A DNA stretch of 64,000 bases from AP-15 sp036500965 (GTDB lineage: Bacteria; Pseudomonadota; Alphaproteobacteria; ATCC43930; CGMCC-115725). A model generated the notes under the pieces. It saw only the letters and a program-made list of their open reading frames with translations. It did no database searches and was not told where the DNA came from. Shown here in pieces: positions 53,658-62,255 of the stretch (the first letter of the stretch is position 1; each line of letters begins with the position of its first letter). Made by a program: the position numbers and the translations under genes. Location: contig DASYBC010000041.1 of NCBI GenBank assembly GCA_036500965.1, forward strand, positions 1 to 64,000, read 5' to 3'.

Positions 53658-54025
53658 CCGGTGCGGCCCGAAGGGCGGTCAAGGGGCGCATCGGCGCCAT
53701 TGTCGAGCAAAGCGCGGCGGCTCACGGCGGCGCATAGTTCCAATTTGCCGAGCTTGCCAAATCGCGCTTGAAAGCAGAACTGAATATTCCGAACTTCCCG
53801 CCGACACGTGCTGTTCGCCTCTGCGGAATTCGATGTTCAGCAATTGTGCGCCTGTTCTTTGTACCGGCTCCGGCGCCCGCGCGGCGGCGGGATACCGGCC
53901 GGCGCGCGCCGCGGATCGGTTGCGATCCGGCGCCGCCGCTCTCGGCGCGCAGACGGCTCCTCGGCGGTTCCCCGGATCGGGAAACCGCCGTTTTTGATGT
54001 CCGGCGGAATGTGGGGGTGGCGAGG
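53658..54025. other. 368-bp gene-free leader region with hairpins
   Basis: No convincing open frame. It contains several GC-rich inverted repeats (around 53870-53960) and a terminator-like hairpin near the downstream gene. An AT-richer patch at 53740-53800 could hold a promoter. It may be a long untranslated leader of the fusion gene that follows, or an unrecognised RNA gene. Confidence 0.4.
53962..53995 (+). terminator. Terminator-like hairpin just before the fusion gene
   Basis: CGGCGGTTCCCC (53962-53973) pairs with GGGAAACCGCCG (53979-53990) with a single mismatch, followed by TTTTT (53991-53995). It ends 30 bases before the ATG of the downstream gene, so it could end readthrough transcription from 53352 or act as an attenuator. 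Confidence 0.7.
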
Positions 54026-56053
54026 ATGAGCAGAAAGACCAGCGGCGCGAGGCCCGCTCGCCCCGGCGCGGCCAATTCGAGCGCCGCCGACAGCACCGGC
54101 GAGGGCGCCGAGCAGGGCCGGCGGGTCGGCGCCCGCACCTTGGGCCCGGTGTCGGATCTCGAGCGGCACCTGCCGTCGGATTGGTGGCGCACATTGTTCA
54201 ACTCGCTCTATCTCGAAACCGACGGCGACGTGATCGAGAACGACCGCAACACCGCGCAGGAGGTCGAGCTGCTGATCGGCAGCGCCGGGATCGAGCGCAA
54301 CGACCGCATCCTCGATTTGTGCTGCGGCCAGGGCCGCCATTCGCTTGAGCTCGCCCGCCGCGGCTTCCCCCGGGTTACCGGGCTCGACCGCTCGCGCTAT
54401 CTGATCCGGCTGGCGCGCAAGCGCGCCCGGCAGCGCGGCCTCCAGGTCTCGTTCCATGAGGGCGACGCGCGCCGCTTTCGCCTCGGCGACGGCGAATTTC
54501 ACTGTGTATGCATCCTCGGCAACTCCTTTGGCTATTTCGAACGCCCGGAGGACGACCTCGCGGTCCTCGAATCGGTCAAGCGGGCCCTGGCCTCGGGCGG
54601 CGCCTTGGTCATGGATTTGATGGACGGCGACTGGATGCGCCGCCACTTCGACCCGCGCTCGTGGGAATGGGTCGACCAGAACCATTTCGTCTGCCGCGAG
54701 CGCGACCTGGCCGAGGATGGCGACCGGCTGATCAGCCGCGAGGTCGTCGTCCATGCCGAGCGCGGGGTCATCGCCGACCAATTCTACGCCGAGCGGCTCT
54801 ATTCGAAAGAGCGCCTCGAAGCGCTGTTGACCGGCGCCGGCTTTGCCAATGTGCGCTTTCACTCGCTGCTGGCCCCGGAATCGCCGCGCAACCAGGATCT
54901 CGGCATGGTCGCCCACCGGCTGTTTGTGACCTGCGAGGCGCCGCGCCGCGCGCGCTTGATGCCGCGCCGCTCGGTCCGGATCTCGGACATCGCGGTGATC
55001 CTCGGCGACCCGCGCCTGCCCGACCCGGTCAAGCGCAACGGGCGCTTTAGCGAGGAGGACGTCGACACGATCGACCGGCTCAAGGCGGCGTTGGCCGAAT
55101 TGCCGGACTATCGCGTCCGCTATCTCGACAATCACGCCTCGCTCTATGCCGATCTTCGAGCCAACCGGCCGCATTTCGTCCTCAATCTGTGCGACGAAGG
55201 CTTCAACAACGACGCCTTCATGGAGCTGCACGTGCCGGCCCTGCTGGAAACCCTCGACATCCCGTATAGCGGCGCCGGGCCCACCTGCCTCGGGCTGTGC
55301 TACGACAAAGCCTTGGTGCGCGGCATCGCCCAGGCGATCGACGTGCCGGTGCCGGCCGAAACCTATTTCAATTCGGACGATCTGGCGGCGACGATCCCCT
55401 CGGTGTTCCCGGCCCTGATCAAGCCGAATTACGGCGATTCGTCGATCGGCATCGGCCAGGACGCGGTGGTCCGCAGCTGGGAGGAGGCAATCGCCCGCCT
55501 CGGCAGGCTGCGCGAGCAGATGCCGCGGCGCCCGATCCTGATCCAGGAGTTCCTGACCGGCCCCGAATATTCGATCGGCATCGTCGGCAACCCCGGACAG
55601 GGCTACCGGGTGCTGCCGCCGCTCGAGGTCGATTATTCGCGGCTCGATCCCGGTCTGCCGCGGCTGCTGCCGTACGAGTCGAAATGGGTCCCGGAATCGC
55701 CGTATTGGTCGCAGATCGGCTATCGCGAGGCGCGGCTCGACGAAGAATCGCGGCGCAAGATCGTCGATTACGCCAACATCCTGTTCGAGCGGCTCGGCTG
55801 CCGCGATTACGCGCGCTTCGATTTTCGCGCCGATGCCGAGGGCGAGATCAAATTGCTCGAGGTCAATCCCAACCCCGGCTGGTGCTGGGACGGCAAGCTC
55901 AACCTGATGGCCGAGATGGCCGGGCTGCGCTATTGCGACTTGTTGCGGCTGATCATCGAGGCCGCGCAGGAGCGGGTCGCCGCCGACCGCCCCGGGCTCG
56001 TCATCGAGCTCGACGACCGCCGCCCGCGCCGCCAAGCCGCCCGCCGCGGCTGA
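54026..56053 (+). CDS. SAM methyltransferase fused to D-Ala-D-Ala-ligase-like ATP-grasp domain
   Basis: A 675-residue fusion. After a disordered alanine-rich start, residues about 50-310 are a class I methyltransferase (LDLCCGQGRHSLELA, 97-111; then VTGLDRSRYLIRLARKRAR and HCVCILGNSFGYF). Residues about 330-650 are a D-alanine-D-alanine ligase-type ATP-grasp domain: LNLCDEGFNNDAFMELHVPALLETLDIPYSGAGPT, PALIKPNYGDSSIGIGQ, ILIQEFLTGPEYSIGIVG and the metal loop LLEVNPNPGWCWDGKLNLMAEMAG. Such ligases join amino or carboxylic acids using ATP. The product could be a methylated dipeptide, but no biosynthetic neighbours support a pathway. Preceded by GGCGAGG. Confidence 0.8.
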   Translation: MSRKTSGARPARPGAANSSAADSTGEGAEQGRRVGARTLGPVSDLERHLPSDWWRTLFNSLYLETDGDVIENDRNTAQEVELLIGSAGIERNDRILDLCCGQGRHSLELARRGFPRVTGLDRSRYLIRLARKRARQRGLQVSFHEGDARRFRLGDGEFHCVCILGNSFGYFERPEDDLAVLESVKRALASGGALVMDLMDGDWMRRHFDPRSWEWVDQNHFVCRERDLAEDGDRLISREVVVHAERGVIADQFYAERLYSKERLEALLTGAGFANVRFHSLLAPESPRNQDLGMVAHRLFVTCEAPRRARLMPRRSVRISDIAVILGDPRLPDPVKRNGRFSEEDVDTIDRLKAALAELPDYRVRYLDNHASLYADLRANRPHFVLNLCDEGFNNDAFMELHVPALLETLDIPYSGAGPTCLGLCYDKALVRGIAQAIDVPVPAETYFNSDDLAATIPSVFPALIKPNYGDSSIGIGQDAVVRSWEEAIARLGRLREQMPRRPILIQEFLTGPEYSIGIVGNPGQGYRVLPPLEVDYSRLDPGLPRLLPYESKWVPESPYWSQIGYREARLDEESRRKIVDYANILFERLGCRDYARFDFRADAEGEIKLLEVNPNPGWCWDGKLNLMAEMAGLRYCDLLRLIIEAAQERVAADRPGLVIELDDRRPRRQAARRG

Positions 56054-56166
56054 CCCCGCATCAGCGCGAGCCGTCCGGCGCTGCGATTATTGGCTCGCGC
56101 GTCCCGCTCCGGTTCGCCAATGATACAAACCTGACACTTGGTGCCGTAGCCTCCCTGTTCTCATCA

Positions 56167-56219
56167 TCCCGGCGCAGGCCGGGACCCATGCCAGCCATAG
56201 GCACCGGCCTTCGCCGGTG
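56167..56219. repeat. Paired GC-rich hairpins
   Basis: TCCCGGC/GCCGGGA (56167-56184) and CACCGGC/GCCGGTG (56202-56219). The layout of two short hairpins about 18 bases apart is like widespread REP-type elements. Confidence 0.6.
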
Positions 56220-56265
56220 TGACGACCTAATCTCTGGGCACCGTCTATCTGAATTTCTCCACTAG

Positions 56266-56430
56266 TTGCTACAGCGCGACAAGACAAGTGTTGCGCCTGA
56301 TTCAACTGTAGCTCGGGCGAATTTATCTCGGAAATGCTCGATCCCGCCATCCAGCGTGCCGGGGCCGGGTTCGTTGGTCCTGCTCGGGACCGCGCTCTTC
56401 GGGTTTGCCGCGCGCCGCCGCCGCGGATGA
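56266..56430 (+). pseudogene. Remnant of a PEP-CTERM exported protein
   Basis: A 54-residue frame with only a TTG start ends in IPPSSVPGPGSLVLLGTALFGFAARRRRG and a stop. This is the layout of a PEP-CTERM sorting tail: short P-x-P motif, a single membrane helix, then an arginine cluster. The canonical VPEP reads VPGP here. The upstream part is too short to be a secreted protein and has no signal peptide. It looks like the end of a lost gene. Such tails are targets of exosortase systems, none of which is in the window. Confidence 0.4.
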
Positions 56431-56717
56431 GCCTTCCGGGGGAAGGCCGGCTGCCTCTGGGCTTGATGGCGGCAGCACGAACCGTTAGACAGATAACGGC
56501 TGTTCAAAGGCTTGAGCGAATGGCCTCAGCGGCGACCGCATCGTGAGCGTGCGACTAGACGCGGGTCTCATGGCAAAGCTCGAGGGCGCTGGCAAGGCGC
56601 GCCGGCACGCCTTACATTGTGCCGTACCGCGTTAGTGGGCGACGTGATCCAGATCATCACCGTGCTCCACGGCGCTCGGAGATGGCCTGACCGGCTTCCC
56701 TGATCCGCGTCGGGAAT

Positions 56718-57527
56718 TCAGGCGGCGGCGGGCTGCCGCGGGCGGTAGATCGACAGGTGCTGGATGCGGGCGACCGGGATGGTGCGATTGGCGTAGACCC
56801 GCAAATCGAGATCGACGAAGCGGTGGCCCTTCCTCTCGTAGTTGCCGGTGATGAGCGCCTTGGCCGACAATTCGTCGCCGATCCGTGCGGGGGCGTAATG
56901 CTCGACCCGGCTGCCGACATGCATCCACGGCCCGAGCACGACATTGTGACGCAACGCCCAATTGCCGATGTGCAGGATCGTGCCGGGATGCACCAGCCCT
57001 TCGGCGGTGTAGAGCGGCAGGGTCTCGCGCACATCGGCGAGATATTGCCGGGCGTCTTCGTCGCCGACCCGGAACGGGTGGATCGCTAGCCAGGTGCCGA
57101 CCGCCAATGTCGTCTCGTCGGCCGGCAGCCGGTTTGCGGGCGGGTCCGGCGGGATCGGCGCCGCGGCGAACGCGGCGGGCGGAAGCGGGGCGCGCTCCGG
57201 CAGCGCGGCGCGGCCGGCCGCGCATAATTCGCCGCGCGCCTCGACCCGCAGCTCCAGCCCGTCGCCGGTTTCGGCCGCCGTGACCGTCACGCTGTCGCCG
57301 TCATAGACCGGCTTCAGCAGCCGGATTTCGGCGGTGCCGCGCTCGAGCCATTCGCGGCCCCAATGAGCCGCCGGCAGATGGGTCATATAGGCGTAGACCT
57401 CGACCCCCGGCACCAGCCCGCTCGTGAAGCCGAACCGCCGCGCCACCGCGTCGTCATGGATCTTGTTGTCGCTGTCCTTGGCGGCGTTGAAGGCGACTAC
57501 ATGATAAGGGCCAAGGGATAGGGTCAT
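56718..57527 (-). CDS. MaoC-like hotdog-fold protein
   Basis: A 269-residue double-hotdog protein. DNKIHDDAVARRFGFTSGLVPGVEVYAYMTHLP holds the hydratase-type Asp/His region, RGTAEIRLLKPVYDGDSVTV the first long strand set, and LHIGNWALRHNVVLGPWMHVGSRVEHYAPARIGDELSAKALITGNYERKGHRFVDLDLRVYA a second hotdog. Such proteins are hydratases, dehydratases or thioesterases acting on acyl-CoA. The substrate is unknown. It is divergent from the lactonase-like gene. Confidence 0.75.
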   Translation of the reverse strand: MTLSLGPYHVVAFNAAKDSDNKIHDDAVARRFGFTSGLVPGVEVYAYMTHLPAAHWGREWLERGTAEIRLLKPVYDGDSVTVTAAETGDGLELRVEARGELCAAGRAALPERAPLPPAAFAAAPIPPDPPANRLPADETTLAVGTWLAIHPFRVGDEDARQYLADVRETLPLYTAEGLVHPGTILHIGNWALRHNVVLGPWMHVGSRVEHYAPARIGDELSAKALITGNYERKGHRFVDLDLRVYANRTIPVARIQHLSIYRPRQPAAA

Positions 57528-57619
57528 GGTGGGGGCTCCGGCACTCGGCTATAAGCGTGGCCAGCAGGCTTGCACCGCGGCGGCGCCGGCGCAATCCCAT
57601 CCGCAATTTGGAGGCCGTT

Positions 57620-58423
57620 ATGGATAGGAACCTTCCCGAGTACGAGCTTTTCGCGATCCGTTATGCCGAGCGGGACGCCTGCCGCGCCGACCATTTCATC
57701 GGCGGCGACCCGCATGACGGGCCGATGCCGATGGATTATTTCGTCTGGGCGGCGATCGGGCATGAGCGCAGCTTCGTGATCGACACCGGCTTTACCGCCG
57801 AGGTCGCGGCGGCGCGCGGCCGGCGGCATCTGCGCTGCCCGGCCGAGGCTTTGTCGCTGGTCGGCCTCGACCGCAACACCGTCGCCGACGTGATCCTGAC
57901 CCACATGCATTACGACCACGTCGGCACGTTTCACCGCTTTCCCCAGGCGCAGTTTCATTTGCAGGAAAAGGAGCTGCATTACACGACCGGGCATTACATG
58001 CGCCATCCGTTCCTCGCCCGCTCGTTCGAGGTCGAGGACGTGGTCGGCATCGTCCGGCTGAATTTCGCCCGCCGGGTCAGGCTCTACAGCGGCCCGGCCG
58101 AGCTGGCGCCGGGGATCAGCATCCATCCGGTTGGCGGCCATACCCCGGGCATGCAGTTCGTGCGCGTGCATACGAGGCGCGGCTGGGTCGTGATCGCTTC
58201 GGATGTCACCCATTACTACGAGAACATGGAAGCCGGCCGGCCCTTCACCGCCGCCTTCCACATCGGCGACATGCTCGACGCCTACGACGCGCTGCGCGCC
58301 GCCGCACCCTCGCCGCAGCACATTGTCCCCGGCCACGACCCGCTGGTGATGCGCCGCTACCCGGCACCGAGCCCCGCGCTCGAAGGCCTCGTCATCCGCC
58401 TCGACGTGCCGCCGCGGGATTAG
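57620..58423 (+). CDS. N-acyl homoserine lactonase-like metallo-beta-lactamase fold hydrolase
   Basis: A 267-residue metallohydrolase with the zinc motif HMHYDH within ILTHMHYDHVGTFHRFPQAQF, further ligands in VGGHTPGMQFV and ASDVTHYYEN, and a final VPGHDPLVMRRY. This order matches AHL lactonases (AiiA-like and relatives), which open lactone rings of quorum signals, but many family members act on other lactones or esters. No signal peptide, so cytoplasmic. AHL cleavage is therefore possible, not proven. Confidence 0.85.
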   Translation: MDRNLPEYELFAIRYAERDACRADHFIGGDPHDGPMPMDYFVWAAIGHERSFVIDTGFTAEVAAARGRRHLRCPAEALSLVGLDRNTVADVILTHMHYDHVGTFHRFPQAQFHLQEKELHYTTGHYMRHPFLARSFEVEDVVGIVRLNFARRVRLYSGPAELAPGISIHPVGGHTPGMQFVRVHTRRGWVVIASDVTHYYENMEAGRPFTAAFHIGDMLDAYDALRAAAPSPQHIVPGHDPLVMRRYPAPSPALEGLVIRLDVPPRD

Positions 58424-58472
58424 CGGCGCTAGCCGACGCTCTCAATCTCCCAGTGCCAGAAGGGATCGCCGG

Positions 58473-58805
58473 TCACGGCAACCGCCGCAACCGCTGCATT
58501 AATCCGGCGGTGCTGAACTGATATTCCCAATAGGCGACCAGCGCCGCCTCGTTGAACTCGCTCCACGCGCTTACCGCTTGCAAGTCGGCCGCCGACAATT
58601 GGCCCGCTATGAGCCGGGGCGACGGGCGCACCGCGACGGTCGCGAGATTCCCCGGCAATATCCGCGTACCGTGCGCCTGGTTGACCTTGATGCGGAGATC
58701 GTGGCGCGCGTGGCCTCGCTCCGAAACCCACACCACCATCGGCAGGCCGGTGTCGGCGGGAAACAGATTCGCCATCAAAAAGAAGTCGGCGTCAGTCTCG
58801 CTCAT
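58473..58805 (-). CDS. Conserved small hypothetical protein
   Basis: A 110-residue protein starting MSETDADFFLMANLFPADTGLPMVVWVSERGHARHDLRIKVN, then LATVAVRPSPRLIAGQLSAADLQAVSAWSEFNEAALVAYWEY. The order and charge look like a genuine conserved protein that is frequently seen beside toxin-antitoxin genes, but I assign no function. AGGTG stands before ATG 58805; an ATG at 58859 would add 18 residues. Confidence 0.6.
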   Translation of the reverse strand: MSETDADFFLMANLFPADTGLPMVVWVSERGHARHDLRIKVNQAHGTRILPGNLATVAVRPSPRLIAGQLSAADLQAVSAWSEFNEAALVAYWEYQFSTAGLMQRLRRLP

Positions 58806-58862
58806 GCCGCACCTGTCACCGACGGGAGCTTCCGGAATATTTTTGATAAACGCGGCCATGCG

Positions 58863-59693
58863 TCAATCGACGCGCGCCAGGACGGCGTTGAAGAGTTCGG
58901 TGCGGCGTTCTTCAAGGTTGCGGGCGGAGTTCGCAAACATGGCCCGCCAGTCGGCGCCGAGGATCAGGTGGGTGCCGAGCGGCGGCGGTGCGTCCGCGGT
59001 GCTGCGGGTGCGCCGCGAGGCGGCTTCCAATGCTTCGGGCGTCGTGTCCTGCCAGGTCACGACGCGGAAGCCGGCGGCTTCGAGCTTGGCCCGCGTCTCG
59101 GCGGCGGAGAACAGAAAGCTGATGCTGGGCTCGCGGGCCCATTGCACCGGGAAATGCGGGGCGCCGCCCGGCCCGGCCGCGACCTCCTGCAAGGCGAGGC
59201 GCCGGCCGGGTTTGAGCACCCGCCACATCTCGCGATAGAACCGGTCGCGGTCGGCGATGTTCATCGCCGCATTCTGCGACCAGACCACATCGAAAGTCGC
59301 ATCTTCGAACGGCAGGTCGAGCGCGTTGCCCTGACGATAATCGACCTTTCCCGCGAGCCCGGTGCGCCGGGTCAGCATCTCGGCGATCCGGACGAATTCG
59401 GCGGTCAGATCGACCCCGCTGACTCTGACCCCGTAGCGCCAGGCGAGAAACCGCGACGGCCCGCCGAGCCCGGAGCCGACATCGAGCACCCGCTCGCCGC
59501 CGGAGAGGCCGAGCAGTTCGGCGAGCCGGATCGTCGCCGGCCGCTGCCCGCCGTGAAACTCGTCAACCGGCGCCAGATCGTCCGGGGTCAGATGATCGAC
59601 ATCCTTCCCCAGGGACCGCAATGCCGCGAGGATCGCGGCGTCGAGACCGCCGCTCGTGTAATGCTCTTCGACCGGAATCGTGCTGTCCGACAT
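58863..59693 (-). CDS. Class I SAM-dependent methyltransferase
   Basis: A 276-residue methyltransferase: VLDVGSGLGGPSRFLAWRYGVRVSGVDLTAEFV (SAM site), VDYRQGNALDLPFEDATFDVVWSQNAAMNI, and RVLKPGRRLALQEVAAGPGG. These are the usual motifs of UbiE/sarcosine-dimethylglycine-type small-molecule methyltransferases. LNxSGGLDAAIL near the start recalls glycine or sarcosine methyltransferase groups. The substrate is not determined. It lies 5 bases after the toxin gene, on the same strand. Confidence 0.8.
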   Translation of the reverse strand: MSDSTIPVEEHYTSGGLDAAILAALRSLGKDVDHLTPDDLAPVDEFHGGQRPATIRLAELLGLSGGERVLDVGSGLGGPSRFLAWRYGVRVSGVDLTAEFVRIAEMLTRRTGLAGKVDYRQGNALDLPFEDATFDVVWSQNAAMNIADRDRFYREMWRVLKPGRRLALQEVAAGPGGAPHFPVQWAREPSISFLFSAAETRAKLEAAGFRVVTWQDTTPEALEAASRRTRSTADAPPPLGTHLILGADWRAMFANSARNLEERRTELFNAVLARVD

Positions 59694-59698
59694 TGTGC

Positions 59699-60139
59699 TC
59701 AGTCCTGCTGCCAATGATTCGGTACGTCCACCCCGATGCCCAGCTCGCGGGCGGCGACGGCCATTCGTCGGTCGAGCGTGACGAGAGTGGCGTCGAGCCG
59801 CCGGGCGATCGCCAGATGCAAGGCGTCCGGCGCCCGCAGCGCGAGATCAAAGCGCCGGACATAGACGTTGGCGAGGCGAACGTCGGAGGCCCCGATCTCA
59901 GCCGGTAAGCTCATCGCCGCACGCCATGCGTCGAAGTCGGCCAGCCGCGTCGATGCGTCGGCGTCGGTGAGCAGCGCCATGCGCACAAGGCGGGAGAGGG
60001 CCGATGCAACCTCGGCAGCGGCAAAATCGCTGATCAGCAATTCCCGATCGCCGGCGCCGAGACGATCATAAACGGCTTTCGTGCTTGGCTCGGCGATCAA
60101 GGTTGGCAGCAGCACACTGGCATCGAGATAGGCGCTCAA
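59699..60139 (-). CDS. vapC: PIN-domain toxin, VapC type
   Basis: A 146-residue PIN nuclease: MSAYLDASVLLPTLIAEPS with the first Asp, FAAAEVASALSRL with the Glu, and LRAPDALHLAIARRLDATLVTLDRRM with the last acidic residues. VapC toxins cut tRNA or rRNA. The start overlaps the antitoxin stop by four bases (ATGA), the normal layout of a toxin-antitoxin pair. Confidence 0.85.
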   Translation of the reverse strand: MSAYLDASVLLPTLIAEPSTKAVYDRLGAGDRELLISDFAAAEVASALSRLVRMALLTDADASTRLADFDAWRAAMSLPAEIGASDVRLANVYVRRFDLALRAPDALHLAIARRLDATLVTLDRRMAVAARELGIGVDVPNHWQQD

Positions 60140-60384
60140 TCCTCTTTCGATTCATACAGGAGATCGAGAATCTCGACCGAGGTTAGGCCGACGCCGGGCC
60201 GGGCGCGCGTTCGAGCGTGCAGCCATTCGTGGCTCCCGATGGCCGGCCGGGTTGCGCGCAAAGCGGGCCGGAGTTCGACAACGGGTTTGCCGCGCCGGGT
60301 GATGATCACCTCTTCGCCGGCGAGCGCCTTGTCGATCAGGCGGGGAAGCCGGTTCTTGGCGTCGGCGACGCTGTAAGCGGTCAC
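60136..60384 (-). CDS. vapB: Phd/YefM-type antitoxin
   Basis: An 82-residue protein whose N-terminus TAYSVADAKNRLPRLIDKALAGEEVIITRRGKPVVELRPA is a Phd/YefM DNA-binding domain; the C-terminal part (EWLHARTRARPGVGLTSVEILDLLYESKED) should wrap the VapC toxin. GTG at 60384 is chosen because AAAGGAGATCGCGG precedes it. A promoter and palindrome lie upstream, in keeping with autoregulation. Confidence 0.8.
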   Translation of the reverse strand: MTAYSVADAKNRLPRLIDKALAGEEVIITRRGKPVVELRPALRATRPAIGSHEWLHARTRARPGVGLTSVEILDLLYESKED

Positions 60385-60407
60385 GCCGCGATCTCCTTTG
60401 GGGACAA

Positions 60408-60446
60408 GATGGCCATCAAAGTAGCCATAATTGCGGCTCCCGTCAA
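60408..60446 (-). promoter_or_regulatory. Promoter and palindromic operator of the antitoxin operon
   Basis: On the minus strand TTGACG (60446-60441), a 17-base spacer, and TACTTT (60423-60418). The perfect palindrome GATGGCCATC (60408-60417) follows directly, about where transcription starts, and is a likely site for antitoxin binding. Confidence 0.55.
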
Positions 60447-60482
60447 GATGGCGCATAACGCGCCGGGTTTCCGGAGGTTTCC

Positions 60483-61976
60483 ATGCGGCTGTTGCTCGCG
60501 ATGATGAAGCACGAGACGAACACCTTTTCGCCGGTGCCGACGCCACTCGCGCGGTTTGGCCACGACCCGGGGCCGCTCTATGGCGAGACGGCGATCCGCG
60601 CCTATCGCGGCACCGGCACCGGACTCGGCGCCTATCTCGACCTGGCCGAGCGCGAGGGGGCCGAGATCGTGCTGCCGATCGCCGCCGGAGCGCCACCGAG
60701 CGGACCGGTCGAGGACGCCGCCTATGCCGCGATCACCGACCGCATCTGCGCCGCGGTCGAGCAGGGCGGGTTCGACGGCATCATGCTGGATTTGCACGGC
60801 GCGATGGTCACGCAGAGCCTAGAGGACGGCGAGGGGCAGTTCCTCAAACGCTTGCGCGCGATCGACCCCGCGACTCCGATCGCGGTCGCGCTCGACATGC
60901 ACGCGAACCTCTATGACGAGATCGTCGCCAACGCCACCGTGGTGACCGGCTATCGCACCTATCCGCACATCGACACCTATGAGACCGCGCGGCTGGCGGG
61001 CGAAATTTTGCTGCGCACGATCCGCGGCGAGGTGCGGCCGGTCATGGCTTGGGGCAATCAACCGATGCTGCCGCATGTGATGCGCCAGGGCACCGATGAC
61101 CATCCGAACAAGGAATTACAGCACCGCTGCGCCACGATGGCGGGCGAGGGCGCGTTGGCCGCCAGCCTCTTCACCGGCTTTCCGCACGCCGACATTTTGA
61201 ATGCCGGGCTCAGCGCGGTGGTCGTGACCGACGGCGACCGCAGTCTTGCCGAGCGGCTGCGCGACGAGCTGTTGGATCGGGCCTGGGTCGAGCGCGAGGC
61301 GTTTGTCTACCAGATCGAGCCGCTGCAGCAATCGGTCGCCCGCGCCAAGGCGATGCCGCGACGGCAGCCGGGCGACGGCCCGGTCGTGCTGCTCGATCAC
61401 TACGACAACTGTGCTTCGGGCGGGACCATGGACACGACCGTCGTTCTGGCCGAGATCCTGCGCCAAGGGCTCGACGATGTCGCGGCGTTCGCGATCTACG
61501 ACCCCGAAGCGGTGCAGCAGGCAATCACTGCCGGCGTCGGCACGAAGGTGACTTTGTCGGTCGGCGGCAAGATCGCGATGCCGGCAATCCCGGCGCCAAG
61601 CCCGCCCTTTGCCGTGACCGGCCGGGTCAAGACGATCTCCAACGGCCGCTACAAGAACCGCGGCCCGATGGCGCGCGGCGTCGAGATGGACATGGGGCCT
61701 TCCGTCGTGCTCGACACCGGCGCCGTCGAGATCGTGCTGATCTCGCGCCATATCGAGCCGTCCGATCTGAATTGCCTTTTGAGCCTCGGCATCGACCCGA
61801 CGCAAAAGCGCTACGTCATGCTAAAAAGCCGCATCCATTGGCGGGCTGGGCTGGGCAAGCTGGCGAGCGCGGTCGTCGATTGCGCCGGGGTCGGCGTGTG
61901 CACCTCGGATTACGGACAGCTCGACTTCCGCAAGGTTCGCCGCCCGATCTACCCGCTGGATCTGCCCAATCGCTGA
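60483..61976 (+). CDS. M81-family metallopeptidase (MlrC-like)
   Basis: A 497-residue protein matching the MlrC/M81 family throughout: LLLAMMKHETNTFSPVPTP at the start, DGIMLDLHGAMVTQSLEDGEGQFLKRLRAI, VALDMHANLYDEIVANATVVTGYRTYPHIDTYETA and LLDHYDNCASGGTMDTTVVLAEILRQG. MlrC in microcystin degraders opens linear peptides. Most relatives act on unknown peptide-like or amide substrates. GGAGG stands just before the ATG. Divergent from the toxin-antitoxin pair. Confidence 0.88.
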   Translation: MRLLLAMMKHETNTFSPVPTPLARFGHDPGPLYGETAIRAYRGTGTGLGAYLDLAEREGAEIVLPIAAGAPPSGPVEDAAYAAITDRICAAVEQGGFDGIMLDLHGAMVTQSLEDGEGQFLKRLRAIDPATPIAVALDMHANLYDEIVANATVVTGYRTYPHIDTYETARLAGEILLRTIRGEVRPVMAWGNQPMLPHVMRQGTDDHPNKELQHRCATMAGEGALAASLFTGFPHADILNAGLSAVVVTDGDRSLAERLRDELLDRAWVEREAFVYQIEPLQQSVARAKAMPRRQPGDGPVVLLDHYDNCASGGTMDTTVVLAEILRQGLDDVAAFAIYDPEAVQQAITAGVGTKVTLSVGGKIAMPAIPAPSPPFAVTGRVKTISNGRYKNRGPMARGVEMDMGPSVVLDTGAVEIVLISRHIEPSDLNCLLSLGIDPTQKRYVMLKSRIHWRAGLGKLASAVVDCAGVGVCTSDYGQLDFRKVRRPIYPLDLPNR

Positions 61977-62027
61977 GGGGAGTGCCGGGGTTTCGGCACG
62001 CCCGCAGCGAAGGCGGGCGGGCGGGCG

Positions 62028-62255
62028 CTAGCGCGGTCGCCCCGGTCCATTGCGGCGGCCCGCCGAAACCGTCAGCCAGCCATTGCGTTCCGGCCGCTGG
62101 CGAGCTTCGGCGGTGCCGAGCAGCCTTCGGTCCTCCCGACCCGGGCCGTCATCGTCAGCGGAACCCTGTTTCGCCGCTTGGTCGCGCTCTCGGCGCAATT
62201 CGGCCAAACGGGCATGGATCGTGGCAAAATCATCGGCAGCGCGGGGTCTGGTCAC
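62028..62255 (-). CDS. Small basic hypothetical protein
   Basis: A 75-residue protein with a strong ribosome site (AGGAGGAGAC) before GTG 62255. The first half (ADDFATIHARLAELRRERDQAAKQG) is a coiled-coil helix, and the second half is rich in arginine and glycine. No family recognised. Confidence 0.45.
   Translation of the reverse strand: MTRPRAADDFATIHARLAELRRERDQAAKQGSADDDGPGREDRRLLGTAEARQRPERNGWLTVSAGRRNGPGRPR

Larger units (their letters stand above)
56054..56717. other. 664-bp gene-poor stretch
   Basis: It holds a paired-hairpin repeat (56167-56219) and a short PEP-CTERM-like reading frame (56266-56430). No other open frame here looks like a gene. From 56431 to 56717 I see nothing that can be supported. 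Confidence 0.5.

Noticed and set aside
53837..56035. Leftward open frame of 732 codons opposite the methyltransferase-ATP-grasp gene
   Set aside because: The plus-strand product has complete motifs of two families; the antisense product has none.
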